Positions 1 through 8,204 of a DNA stretch of 64,000 bases are shown piece after piece. The translations under genes were made by a program, and so were the position numbers. Origin of the DNA: Chloroflexota bacterium (GTDB taxonomy: Bacteria; Chloroflexota; Dehalococcoidia; Lucifugimonadales; Lucifugimonadaceae). Positions within the stretch are counted from its first letter, which is position 1. Each line of letters begins with the position of its first letter. Where the stretch lies: NCBI GenBank assembly GCA_002717385.1, contig PBDR01000003.1, forward strand, positions 1-64,000. Direction: 5' to 3'. Below the pieces are notes generated by a model. It did no database searches. It was not told the DNA's origin and worked only from the letters and a program-made list of their open reading frames with translations.

Positions 1-441
1 ATATTAGCTGATCCAAGAAATAGTAATATGAAGGATATTGTAAATACTAAAATTAAATTCAGGGAACCTTTTAGGCCATTTGCACCATCAGTATTATCAA
101 ATCATGTGAACAATTATTTTGATATCCCTAAATCATCTACGGGGCAGTTAGAAAAATTTATGTTATCTGTAGTACCTGTTAAGGAAAAAAAATTTACTGA
201 AATTGCGGCAGTTAATCATATGGGAACCGCAAGAATTCAGACAGTTTATCAAGATTCGAATCCTCTATATTATGGATTGATAAAATTTTTTTTTGAGATG
301 ACTGGTACACCAATGTTACTTAATACATCTTTTAATGTCAGAGGAGAACCGATAGTAAATACTCCTGAAGATGCGATCAAGACATTTCTAAATAGTGGAA
401 TTGATACACTTGTGTTGGGATATTTTGTTGTTGATAAGTAA
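1..441 (+). CDS. Carbamoyltransferase (NodU/CmcH family), C-terminal part
   Basis: This is the 3' end of a gene that begins before the window; the frame is open from base 1. The readable 146 residues are the C-terminal domain of the NodU/CmcH/TobZ O-carbamoyltransferases, which transfer a carbamoyl group from carbamoyl phosphate to a sugar or polyketide hydroxyl. The visible motifs are ILADPRN, KIKFREPFRPFAPSVL and a final LLNTSFNVRGEPIVNTPEDA block, all hallmarks of the family's YrdC/Kae1-like C-terminal half. It is followed 17 nt later by a DUF5989 gene and then an SGNH hydrolase, the typical setting of carbamoyltransferases in surface-glycan or natural-product cassettes. The acceptor cannot be told from this fragment. 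Family assignment is secure. Confidence 0.93.
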   Translation: MLADPRNSNMKDIVNTKIKFREPFRPFAPSVLSNHVNNYFDIPKSSTGQLEKFMLSVVPVKEKKFTEIAAVNHMGTARIQTVYQDSNPLYYGLIKFFFEMTGTPMLLNTSFNVRGEPIVNTPEDAIKTFLNSGIDTLVLGYFVVDK

Positions 442-458
442 TAATTGGAGTATTAATC

Positions 459-629
459 ATGAGAAATTTTTTTTTAAAACTTGAAATAGCAGGAGATTTA
501 ATAAAGTATCTCTGGAAACAAAAATTATGGTGGGCTATTCCTACAGTTGCGGTGATGTTATTTTTTGGGATAATAATAGTTGTTGGGAGTTCTACAGGTA
601 TAGGTCCGTTTATATACACCTTATTTTAA
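459..629 (+). CDS. DUF5989 (SxtK-like) small membrane protein
   Basis: A 56-residue protein starting with ATG nine bases after a GGAG ribosome-binding site (447-450). It has a short charged N-terminus, a KYLWKQKLWWAIP amphipathic/aromatic stretch, one hydrophobic helix (about residues 26-43) and the C-terminus GPFIYTLF. The layout and the terminal FIYTLF motif match DUF5989, a family of about 50 residues that I know as a companion of O-carbamoyltransferases; SxtK of the saxitoxin cluster belongs with it. Its role is unknown. Position between the carbamoyltransferase and the SGNH hydrolase suggests a membrane partner of the carbamoylation step. It is easily missed because of its length. The usual additional partner, SxtJ, is not present between the genes here. 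Confidence 0.85.
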   Translation: MRNFFLKLEIAGDLIKYLWKQKLWWAIPTVAVMLFFGIIIVVGSSTGIGPFIYTLF

Positions 630-648
630 GATTATTAGAATAAGAATT

Positions 649-1881
649 ATGTTTTTAATTTTTATTAAAAAATTTTCGTTAGTTTTATTTGGTTTGATAT
701 TGGCTCTGATTGTTTTAGAAATAACAATTAGAGTTTTGTTGAGTTTCTTACCTGAAAATCTTTTGCCCACTTACGGGATATATCAAAAATCTTATCCAGT
801 AGTTGGGCATAAATTAGTTCCTAACTTAGATGGTGTTTGGAGTCGTGAAGGTTTTTCCAGAGTGAAGACTAATTCTATGGGATGGAATGATTATGAAAGA
901 AATTTAGTGAAACCTCTGAATACTATCAGAATTGCTATAGTTGGAGATTCTTTTATAGAAGCCTTACAGGTTGATAAATCAAAAGCCGTTGGTCAAATAA
1001 CTGAATTTTGGTTAGAAGAAAATTGTAATAATTCTGAAACTTTAAATTCAAATTTTGAAGTTCTTTCTTTTGGAGTATCTGGATGGGGAACATCACAAAT
1101 GTATTTGGCTATTTTGGATGAAGTTTTACTTTTTGATCCAGACTATATATTATTAGCGTTTTTTCCTGGGAATGATTTAAAAAATAATATTTACGAAGTT
1201 GAGTTAAACCCTCATAAACCATATTTTGAAATTAATGATCAAGGTGAATTATTTTTGAGCAGAGAACCTTTATTAGATAACAGTATTAAAAAATTTTTTT
1301 ACAGGTTTGTTAGAGACAGGTCAATTTTAGTACAAGTTATCAGGGAACCAATTGTAAAGATTTTTGCATCAAATAAAAATGTTGTTGCAGAAACAATTTC
1401 TAAATCCAATGTAAAAGATGATTATCAAAAAAAAATAGAATTAATTGAAGGGTCATCTTGGGGTAAAAATTTAGATTCCAAATTTGTGCAATATTCATGG
1501 AGTTTAACTGAAAAGTTACTTTTAAAAACTTCTCAAGATATTAAATCTCATAATTCTGAAATGTTAATAATGATTGTTTCAAGAGGAGAAATAGTTGATT
1601 TTGAAAGAGATTATGTATTTGAACTTTGGGCTAAAGATCAGAAGATCAAGAATATTTTTTATACTGAAGAGCGAATAGAAAATTTCGGATTAAAAAATGA
1701 TATACCAGTTATTTCAATTTCAAGAAAAATGTCTGCGTTTAATTGGGGAAAAAAATTTGGGACAACTAAATTTCACGGTTTTGGAGATCAATTAGGTCAT
1801 GGACACTGGAATGAAAATGGACATAATTTTGTAGGGAAAGTAGTTGGAGAAGAAATTTGTTGCATATTGTATGAAGAATAG
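649..1881 (+). CDS. SGNH/GDSL-type hydrolase or acyltransferase, membrane-anchored
   Basis: A 410-residue protein with an N-terminal membrane segment (residues about 5-28) and an SGNH fold outside it. Block I is IAIVGDSFIEALQV with the nucleophile Ser, block II is GVSGWGTSQM, block III is FPGNDL, and the catalytic Asp/His block is near the C-terminus in GHGHWNENGH. The anchor plus this domain resembles AlgX/AlgJ/DltD-like proteins that add or remove acyl groups on exported polysaccharides; acetyl is the commonest substrate, but the acceptor here is unknown. It is the last gene of the carbamoyltransferase-DUF5989 cassette, 19 nt behind DUF5989, and ends 6 nt from the convergent tRNA-Ser gene. 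The function is inferred from fold and context. Confidence 0.8.
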   Translation: MFLIFIKKFSLVLFGLILALIVLEITIRVLLSFLPENLLPTYGIYQKSYPVVGHKLVPNLDGVWSREGFSRVKTNSMGWNDYERNLVKPLNTIRIAIVGDSFIEALQVDKSKAVGQITEFWLEENCNNSETLNSNFEVLSFGVSGWGTSQMYLAILDEVLLFDPDYILLAFFPGNDLKNNIYEVELNPHKPYFEINDQGELFLSREPLLDNSIKKFFYRFVRDRSILVQVIREPIVKIFASNKNVVAETISKSNVKDDYQKKIELIEGSSWGKNLDSKFVQYSWSLTEKLLLKTSQDIKSHNSEMLIMIVSRGEIVDFERDYVFELWAKDQKIKNIFYTEERIENFGLKNDIPVISISRKMSAFNWGKKFGTTKFHGFGDQLGHGHWNENGHNFVGKVVGEEICCILYEE

Positions 1882-1887
1882 AAATTA

Positions 1888-1977
1888 TGGCGGAGGGGAC
1901 AGGATTCGAACCTGCGGTCACTTTTCAGAGACTCTGGTTTTCAAGACCAGTGCATTAAACCGCTCTGCCACCCCTCC
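1888..1977 (-). tRNA. tRNA-Ser(UGA), CCA encoded
   Basis: On the minus strand the 7-bp acceptor stem GGAGGGG/CCCCTCC, a D-arm beginning TGGCAGAGCGG, an anticodon stem CTGGT/ACCAG around the loop CTTGAAA (anticodon TGA), a long class II variable arm and the T-loop GGTTCGAATCC fold as tRNA-Ser. The CCA end is encoded (1888-1890). The 3' end points toward the carbamoyltransferase/SGNH cassette, the classical orientation for island insertion at a tRNA. Confidence 0.97.
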
Positions 1978-1999
1978 ATTATAAATTCAATATTAAATA

Positions 2000-4810
2000 T
2001 TACTCCATATCTCCCCAAGTTAGTCCAGTTTTAATTTCAACTTCTAATGGAATTTTTAAATTCATTGCTGATTTCATTAAAGTTACTACAATTGCTTGCA
2101 TTTCCATTAGTTCTCCTGGAGCAATTTCAAAAATCAATTCATCGTGTACTTGGGCAATTAAAATAGATGACATTTTCCGGACTTTTAACTCTTCATAAAT
2201 ATTTATCATTGCAATTTTAATTAGATCTGCAGCGGAACCTTGAATAGGCATATTAATTGCAATACGTTCTGCGCCAGCTTTGATTCTTTGATTAGGAGAA
2301 TTGATATCAGGTAAATATCTTCTCCTACCGGTTAATGTTTCAGCATATCCACTTTGACTAACTTTCAGTTTTTGTTCATCAATATATTTTCTGATTCCTG
2401 AGTACTTACTAAAATAGATATCTATAAATTTTTTTCCTTGATCTTTAGATAAATTTGTTTGTCTTGAAATCCCTAATGGACCAAGTCCATAAATAACCCC
2501 AAAATTGAGAATTTTCGCAATACGTCTCTGTTCTGATGAAACTTTTTCTACTTCATACATTATTCTTGCAGTTGAAGAATGTATATCTTCATTATTATTA
2601 AAAGATTTTATTAATGATTTTTCTTCTGATAAATCAGCCAGGATACGTAACTCAATCTGTGAATAATCTGCAGCTAATAATTGCCATCCTTTTTTATAAT
2701 TTGAAGTAAATGACTTACGTACTTCTCTACCTAGATCGGTTCTAATAGGGATATTTTGTATGTTTGGGTTATTGCTTGATAATCTGCCAGTAGATGAACC
2801 AATTTGATTGAAATTGGAATGAATTTTTCCTGTTTTAATATTTATCTGTTTTGGTAATGAATCTATATATGTGGATTTTAGTTTAGTTAATTCTCTATAT
2901 TTAATTAACCCCTCAGAAATTTTATATACATCATTATGTAGTCCTTTGGTATTAATTAAATTTTCGAGTGAGCTTGCATCCATTGAATACCCTGTCTTAG
3001 TTTTTCTAGTTTTAGGGATTCCAAACTTTTCTATCAATATTGAACCAATTTGTTGATTAGAATTTAGATTAATTTCTGGTTCTTTGATTATTGATTTTAA
3101 ATCTGTTTCTTTATTAGATATTTCTTTTCCAAGTGTATAAGACATTTTATTCAAGACTTCAGCGTCAAGAAACATTCCGTTTGTTTGCATTTCTACGATT
3201 ACCGGAATTAATGGAATTTCTATTTCATCATGAGTAAATTTGGAATTATGTAACTTAAGTAAATTTGAAAATTTTTTTTTCAGTTGTAAAGTATAATCAG
3301 CATCAGCACATGCGTATGGACTAGCTTTTTCTAATGGGACATCTACCATAGAAATTTGATTTTTACCTTTTCCGATTAAATCTTCAATAGGAGTCATAAA
3401 AACATTAAAAAATTGTTTTACTAAACTTTTTAATCCTACTGGTTTTATTCCACAAAGAAATGCAGCAATCATAGTGTCAAATTTTAAATTTGTCACTTCT
3501 ATACCAGCCATTTTTAAAATGGTGAGATCAAAATTTGCATTATGGGCACAACTTACGAGTTTCTTATTAGTAAATAAATGATCCAATTTTCCTAATATTT
3601 CTATGATATTTATTTGCATACCTTCTTTATGGCCTAGCGGAATATACCATGCTTTATTTTTTGCAGAAGAGAAAGAAATGCCTACCAGACTAGAAGAAAT
3701 CATGTTTAAACTTGAAGTTTCGGTATCGAATGAAAATTCTCCATATTGTTCAATTTCATTTACCATTGCAACAAAAGCATCTTTATCAGTAATAGTTTCA
3801 TATGATTTGTTTTTTAAATTATCTTCAAAATTTATTTCATTTAATTCAGAAACAGAATTTTGTTGTTCATCAAAGGCATTAGGGGGTTTATTTTTTACTA
3901 TTGGTAAAATTTTATTAGAATTAAATATCTGATTGGTCAAGCTTTTAAATTCTAATTCGTTTAGTAATTTAGTTAATTTTTGTTGGTCATATAATCCGAA
4001 TTCGGCTTTTTTTTCGTCTAAAGAAATAGGAACATTTTGAATAATTGTTGTTAATTTTAATCCTTCATAAGCTACGTTTTTATTGTTTTCTATTATTCCG
4101 CGAATTCTATCTTTACCGCGCAAAGATCTGATTTCAGAAATTTCATTTGTTTTGTTGAATAAAGATTCAAAATGCCCAAATTTATTTAACAATAATCTTG
4201 CAGTTTTTTTCCCAATTCCTGGAACGCCTGGAATATTATCTGAAGGATCTCCTTCTAAAGCCTTAATTTCCGCGACATATTCGGGACCTAAACCATCGTA
4301 TCTATCAATTACATCATCAACGTTATAAATTTTAGAAGTAAAACCCGTATACATTAGGACTTTTATATTTTTATTGACTAATTGTAATTGGTCTGCATCA
4401 CCAGTAAGAATAATTGAATTCATATTATAATCATTATTAGCTTGGTGACTTAAAGTTCCGACCAAATCATCTGCTTCATAACCATCAAATTCGTAAATTG
4501 GTACGTTAAATGCTCCCATAATATTTTTGACGATTGGAATTTGCTCATGTAATTCCGGTTCTACAGGAGGTCTATGTGCTTTGTAATCAGGGAACAATTT
4601 ATTTCTAAAAGTTGGAGCTTTAGTATCAAATGTGACAACAACGTGTGATGGAGAATGTTCTCTTATAACTCTTAAGAATGTGGTTAGAAAACCATACGCT
4701 CCGCGTGTATCTTTTCCAGTTTTAGTGGTTAATCTTTCTGGGATGGCATACCACGCTCTAAAAATCATCGCATGACCATCTATAATTAGGATAGTTTTTT
4801 TGTCTATAAT
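2000..4810 (-). CDS. polA: DNA polymerase I with 5' and 3' exonucleases
   Basis: Family A polymerase of about 936 residues for Okazaki-fragment maturation and repair. Order: 5'-3' exonuclease (to about 300), 3'-5' proofreading exonuclease with intact FDTETSSLN, HNANFD and a later Asp motif, then polymerase motifs A (LLAADYSQIELR), B (RRIAKILNFGVIYGLG) and C (QVHDELIFE). The first ATG (4766-4768) would delete the conserved KKTILIIDGHA that precedes IFRAWYAIP, including the metal-binding Asp of the 5' nuclease. That stretch is open in frame back to a TAA just before 4810, with no ATG, GTG or TTG, so the start must be AUU (4810) or AUA (4807); I chose AUU. The preceding coiled-coil gene stops 16 nt upstream, so coupling may help initiation. 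Confidence 0.93.
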   Translation of the reverse strand: MIDKKTILIIDGHAMIFRAWYAIPERLTTKTGKDTRGAYGFLTTFLRVIREHSPSHVVVTFDTKAPTFRNKLFPDYKAHRPPVEPELHEQIPIVKNIMGAFNVPIYEFDGYEADDLVGTLSHQANNDYNMNSIILTGDADQLQLVNKNIKVLMYTGFTSKIYNVDDVIDRYDGLGPEYVAEIKALEGDPSDNIPGVPGIGKKTARLLLNKFGHFESLFNKTNEISEIRSLRGKDRIRGIIENNKNVAYEGLKLTTIIQNVPISLDEKKAEFGLYDQQKLTKLLNELEFKSLTNQIFNSNKILPIVKNKPPNAFDEQQNSVSELNEINFEDNLKNKSYETITDKDAFVAMVNEIEQYGEFSFDTETSSLNMISSSLVGISFSSAKNKAWYIPLGHKEGMQINIIEILGKLDHLFTNKKLVSCAHNANFDLTILKMAGIEVTNLKFDTMIAAFLCGIKPVGLKSLVKQFFNVFMTPIEDLIGKGKNQISMVDVPLEKASPYACADADYTLQLKKKFSNLLKLHNSKFTHDEIEIPLIPVIVEMQTNGMFLDAEVLNKMSYTLGKEISNKETDLKSIIKEPEINLNSNQQIGSILIEKFGIPKTRKTKTGYSMDASSLENLINTKGLHNDVYKISEGLIKYRELTKLKSTYIDSLPKQINIKTGKIHSNFNQIGSSTGRLSSNNPNIQNIPIRTDLGREVRKSFTSNYKKGWQLLAADYSQIELRILADLSEEKSLIKSFNNNEDIHSSTARIMYEVEKVSSEQRRIAKILNFGVIYGLGPLGISRQTNLSKDQGKKFIDIYFSKYSGIRKYIDEQKLKVSQSGYAETLTGRRRYLPDINSPNQRIKAGAERIAINMPIQGSAADLIKIAMINIYEELKVRKMSSILIAQVHDELIFEIAPGELMEMQAIVVTLMKSAMNLKIPLEVEIKTGLTWGDME

Positions 4811-4826
4811 TTACTTAACCAAGGTA

Positions 4827-5456
4827 TTAATTTGTATCTTTAATTCCTGAATCATTTTTATCAAGCATATCTATACCACCGCGTACCTGACTAAGCGTAT
4901 CAGATACTCTCTCTTCTAAAGCAAATAAAACTTCTCTTGCGTAATTATCTGCTCCTGTTCTTCTTTGTTCCACTTCTTCTTCTGTTTTTGAAAGCATAGA
5001 ATTTATTTTTTCTTCGGTATCAGCAATTAATGTTTCAGATCTTGATTTAGCTTCTTCCAAAATTTTTTCAGAATCTTGCTTAGCGTTAGATAGAATATTT
5101 TCCGATTTATTAGTTGCTTCAGATACAATTTGTTTTTCACTAACGAGTTTTTCTGATTCTGATTTAGCTGATGCAATTATTTTATCTTTTTCAGCTTTTG
5201 CTGTTTTAATTATTGTTGATCCTTCTTCGTCAGCATAAGATCTGATTTTTTTTGATTCTTCTTCAGCCTGATCTAGAATTGCTGATTTTTGTCGTATAAC
5301 AATTTCAGCTTCTTTAATTTCACTAGGTAATAATTCTGAAATTTCATCTAGTAGGGTTGAAATTTTAGTTGTATTTACGAGTTTTCTTGAAGTACCGGGT
5401 AAGTTTTTCCCTGATAATTCTTCTTTAAGTTCATTGATTTTTTCTTGAAGAGACAT
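4827..5456 (-). CDS. Coiled-coil protein, DivIVA-like or ATPase subunit E/B-like
   Basis: A 209-residue protein, almost entirely charged heptad-type helix (about residues 45-180), rich in Glu, Lys, Ser and Ala with repeated EEAKSRSE/AKSESEKL-like segments. I chose MSLQEKIN as the start because AAAGGTG lies at the right distance upstream; an ATG three codons earlier also exists. It sits between coaD and polA and reads in the same direction. The composition resembles DivIVA-type or V-ATPase E/F-ATPase b stalk helices, but no diagnostic motif (such as the DivIVA N-terminal membrane-binding segment) is visible and there are no ATPase genes nearby. Function unknown; a structural or division-related filament is a guess. 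Confidence 0.75.
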   Translation of the reverse strand: MSLQEKINELKEELSGKNLPGTSRKLVNTTKISTLLDEISELLPSEIKEAEIVIRQKSAILDQAEEESKKIRSYADEEGSTIIKTAKAEKDKIIASAKSESEKLVSEKQIVSEATNKSENILSNAKQDSEKILEEAKSRSETLIADTEEKINSMLSKTEEEVEQRRTGADNYAREVLFALEERVSDTLSQVRGGIDMLDKNDSGIKDTN

Positions 5457-5529
5457 AAAATACACCTTTCTTTATTCTAATTAATTTATCCAAATAACTA
5501 AATAAATGTAATTATTTATAGGGTTTTTT

Positions 5530-6018
5530 TTATTTATAATCATGATTTTTTAGTTTTGTTAATAATGGTATACAAACATTTTTAGGTACCAGAGTAGAAA
5601 TATTTGCTCCTAGTGATGCGATTTCTTTAACTCTTGAGGAACTAAGAATTTGATTTTCTAGTGAGCTAAACAAACAAACTGTTTCTATAGATTTTTCCAT
5701 CCGTCTGTTTACTAGAGCCATTTCACTTTCATATTCAAAATCACTAGTGATTCTTAAGCCTCTAACAATCACTTCAGAATTAGTTTTTTTAGCAAAATTT
5801 ACAGTTAATCCAGAATATTTCATAACTTTAACATTTTTTATATGATTTATTGACTTAGTTATCATTTCTATACGTTCATCACAGTTGAAAAGAGTTTTTT
5901 TATTTGGGGATTTAATGACCGCTATGATTAGTTGGTTGAAAATTTTAGCCGATCTTTCAGCTATATCAACGTGCCCATTAGTTACAGGATCAAATGTTCC
6001 AGGGTAAATCGCATTCAT
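5530..6018 (-). CDS. coaD: Phosphopantetheine adenylyltransferase
   Basis: A 162-residue nucleotidyltransferase of the usual CoaD length. It joins ATP and 4'-phosphopantetheine to make dephospho-CoA, the penultimate step of CoA synthesis. The N-terminal YPGTFDPVTNGHVDIAERS carries the T/HxGH adenylyl-transfer motif, EVIVRGLR is the phosphopantetheine-binding region and LSSSRVKEIA is the C-terminal ATP site. It lies 2 nt behind rsmD, the same rsmD-coaD pairing found in many bacteria, and is very likely cotranscribed with it. Confidence 0.95.
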   Translation of the reverse strand: MNAIYPGTFDPVTNGHVDIAERSAKIFNQLIIAVIKSPNKKTLFNCDERIEMITKSINHIKNVKVMKYSGLTVNFAKKTNSEVIVRGLRITSDFEYESEMALVNRRMEKSIETVCLFSSLENQILSSSRVKEIASLGANISTLVPKNVCIPLLTKLKNHDYK

Positions 6019-6020
6019 CT

Positions 6021-6605
6021 TTATTTTAAGTTTCCAATCTTTCTATGAAAAAAAGTTACTGCTGAATCTCCATATTTTTTTCTTTTTACTATATTAATAT
6101 TGTTATAAAAATCAGGTAAAGTAATTTTACTCGAATGTTCAATAAAAATTAGACTTCCAGGTTTCAATATATCGTTACCTTCTAAACTTTCCATTATTTT
6201 TTCGAATGACAAATAATTGTATGGAGGATCTATAAAGATTATATCTGCTGTATGGGATATTCTAGAAATTATTGTTGGTATATTACCATTAATGACATGA
6301 AGATTTTTTTCGTTGGGAAATTGTTTTAATAAATCAGAAATTTTTTTACACCTTTTTTTATTGATTTCTAAAAAGGTAACTTCAGATGCACCTCTTTTTA
6401 TACATGATATTCCGAAATTTCCTGTACCTGCAAACATATCAACAACTTTTTTTTTGTAAAATCCATTCGGTCCAACCATTGAGAATATAGCCGATAAAAC
6501 CTTTGAGGTTGTAGGTCTTAATTCTTTTGGCATTTTATTTTTTGTTATTCCTAAAATATACTTAAATTTATAATAATTGTTACTATAAATTATGCTTATA
6601 ATCAA
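6021..6605 (-). CDS. rsmD: 16S rRNA (guanine-966-N2)-methyltransferase
   Basis: A 194-residue Rossmann-fold methyltransferase of the RsmD family, methylating G966 of 16S rRNA. RPTTSKVLSAIFSMV near the N-terminus, the SAM site VVDMFAGTGNFGISCIKRGA and the catalytic IFIDPPYNY are all visible. The N-terminus is unusually short of the basic GRKL stretch. The start used is TTG at 6603-6605; no good ribosome-binding site identifies it, so a slightly different start is possible. First gene of rsmD-coaD-coiled coil-polA, divergent from lysS. Confidence 0.9.
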   Translation of the reverse strand: MIISIIYSNNYYKFKYILGITKNKMPKELRPTTSKVLSAIFSMVGPNGFYKKKVVDMFAGTGNFGISCIKRGASEVTFLEINKKRCKKISDLLKQFPNEKNLHVINGNIPTIISRISHTADIIFIDPPYNYLSFEKIMESLEGNDILKPGSLIFIEHSSKITLPDFYNNINIVKRKKYGDSAVTFFHRKIGNLK

Positions 6606-6682
6606 TTGAGTAGTAAAATTCTTTCTTTTTCGATTATAGATTAATATCCTTATAAAAAAAAATATAAATTCTTCTTTAAATA

Positions 6683-8200
6683 ATGGGTGAAAAAATAAAA
6701 ATATTTGAAAATTCTGGATCTGATAAATTAATTAATGAGAGAATAAAAAAAATTAATCTTTTACGTTCTAAAGGGATTGATCCATATCCTTCTACCTATA
6801 ATAGAACTCACCTAATAGGTCAAGCGAAAGAGAAATTTAAGTCTCTTGAAAATGAATTTAAGGATAGTAAATTTGATACTGAGGAATTCGCTTTTTCAGG
6901 TAGAGTTATGTCGATACGAAGTATGGGGAAAGCATTATTTTTTGATGTAAAGGATAAATCTGATCAAATTCAATGTTTTGCTAGGAAAAATAACTTAGGA
7001 AAAAATTACGAAATTTTAGAATGTTTGGATATTGGTGATATTGTTGGAGTTATAGGTCCATTAATAAGAACTCGGAGAGGTGAAATAAGTGTAGACGTGA
7101 AAAATGTCGTGATGTTAACAAAATCGGTACGTCCTCTTCCAGATAAATGGTCAGGTTTAAAAGATATTGAATTGAGATATCGTCAACGTTACTTAGATTT
7201 AATTTCTAATTCAAAAGCATATTCTAATGCAATTATTAGACCGGCAATAATTAAGTCTATTAGAGAATTTATGTATAAAAGAGGGTTTATAGAAGTTGAA
7301 ACGCCTATTTTAGTTCCTATTCCCGCTGGCGCTCAAGCTAAACCATTTGAGACATATCACAACTCATTAAATAGGAATCTATACTTGAGGATAGCTACTG
7401 AATTATACCTAAAAAAATTAGTAGTAGGTGGAATTGAAAAAGTTTTTGAAATAGGACGTTTATTTAGAAATGAGGGTATAGATCATTATCATAATCCAGA
7501 GTTTACTACTATGGAAAGTTATCAAGCATATGCAAATTATGAAGATGTTATGAAAATGGTAGAAGATTTAGTGTTTGAGGTTGCTACTGAAATTATTGGT
7601 ACACACGTTCTCCCTGCAATTGATGGGATTAGACCTGATATCAATTTAAAACCCCCCTGGCCGAGATTGGATTTAAGAACCACACTAATTGATAAAACCG
7701 GTGTTGATTTTTATGAAAATAGAGATATTAAATATATCGAATCAACTATGAAAGACTTAGGGATTCATATTGAATCTAATGCTAGTTGGGCGAGGTTATT
7801 AGATAAGGTAATTTCTGAAAAAATTGAACCTGATTTAATTCAGCCTCATTTTTTGATAGATTATCCTGTAGAAATGTCGCCTCTGGCGAAAAGAAAAATC
7901 GGAGTAAATGGAGTTGTTGAGAGATTTGAAGCTTTTGTTTTAGGTTCAGAACTTGCTAATGCTTTTAGTGAATTAAATGATCCTATAGATCAACGTCAAA
8001 GATTTGAAGAACAAGAACAAATTAGATCTATTTATGGAGATGATGAGTCTGATAGACTTGATGAAGATTTTTTAATTTCAATTGAACATGGAATGCCACC
8101 TACAGGTGGATTAGGGATTGGTATTGATCGCTTAGTCATGTTGATTTGTGGTGAGAATTCCATTAGAGAAATATTGCTTTTTCCCCAGATGAGAAATTGA
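6683..8200 (+). CDS. lysS: Lysyl-tRNA synthetase, class II
   Basis: A 505-residue class II LysRS that charges tRNA-Lys. It has an N-terminal OB-fold anticodon domain (residues about 60-165, starting FAFSGRVMSIRSMGK), then the catalytic core: motif 1 near RQRYLDLI, motif 2 FEIGRLFRNEGIDHYHNPEF and motif 3 GLGIGIDRLVMLI. The length is normal. It is followed 4 nt later by serS, making a two-gene synthetase operon divergent from rsmD; the 77-bp gap to rsmD must hold both promoters. Confidence 0.97.
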   Translation: MGEKIKIFENSGSDKLINERIKKINLLRSKGIDPYPSTYNRTHLIGQAKEKFKSLENEFKDSKFDTEEFAFSGRVMSIRSMGKALFFDVKDKSDQIQCFARKNNLGKNYEILECLDIGDIVGVIGPLIRTRRGEISVDVKNVVMLTKSVRPLPDKWSGLKDIELRYRQRYLDLISNSKAYSNAIIRPAIIKSIREFMYKRGFIEVETPILVPIPAGAQAKPFETYHNSLNRNLYLRIATELYLKKLVVGGIEKVFEIGRLFRNEGIDHYHNPEFTTMESYQAYANYEDVMKMVEDLVFEVATEIIGTHVLPAIDGIRPDINLKPPWPRLDLRTTLIDKTGVDFYENRDIKYIESTMKDLGIHIESNASWARLLDKVISEKIEPDLIQPHFLIDYPVEMSPLAKRKIGVNGVVERFEAFVLGSELANAFSELNDPIDQRQRFEEQEQIRSIYGDDESDRLDEDFLISIEHGMPPTGGLGIGIDRLVMLICGENSIREILLFPQMRN

Positions 8201-8204
8201 TTTT

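Noticed and set aside
377-619. An 80-aa minus-strand open frame opposite the DUF5989 gene
   Set aside because: The plus strand has the family-like 56-aa protein with its own ribosome-binding site; the minus frame has no recognisable content.
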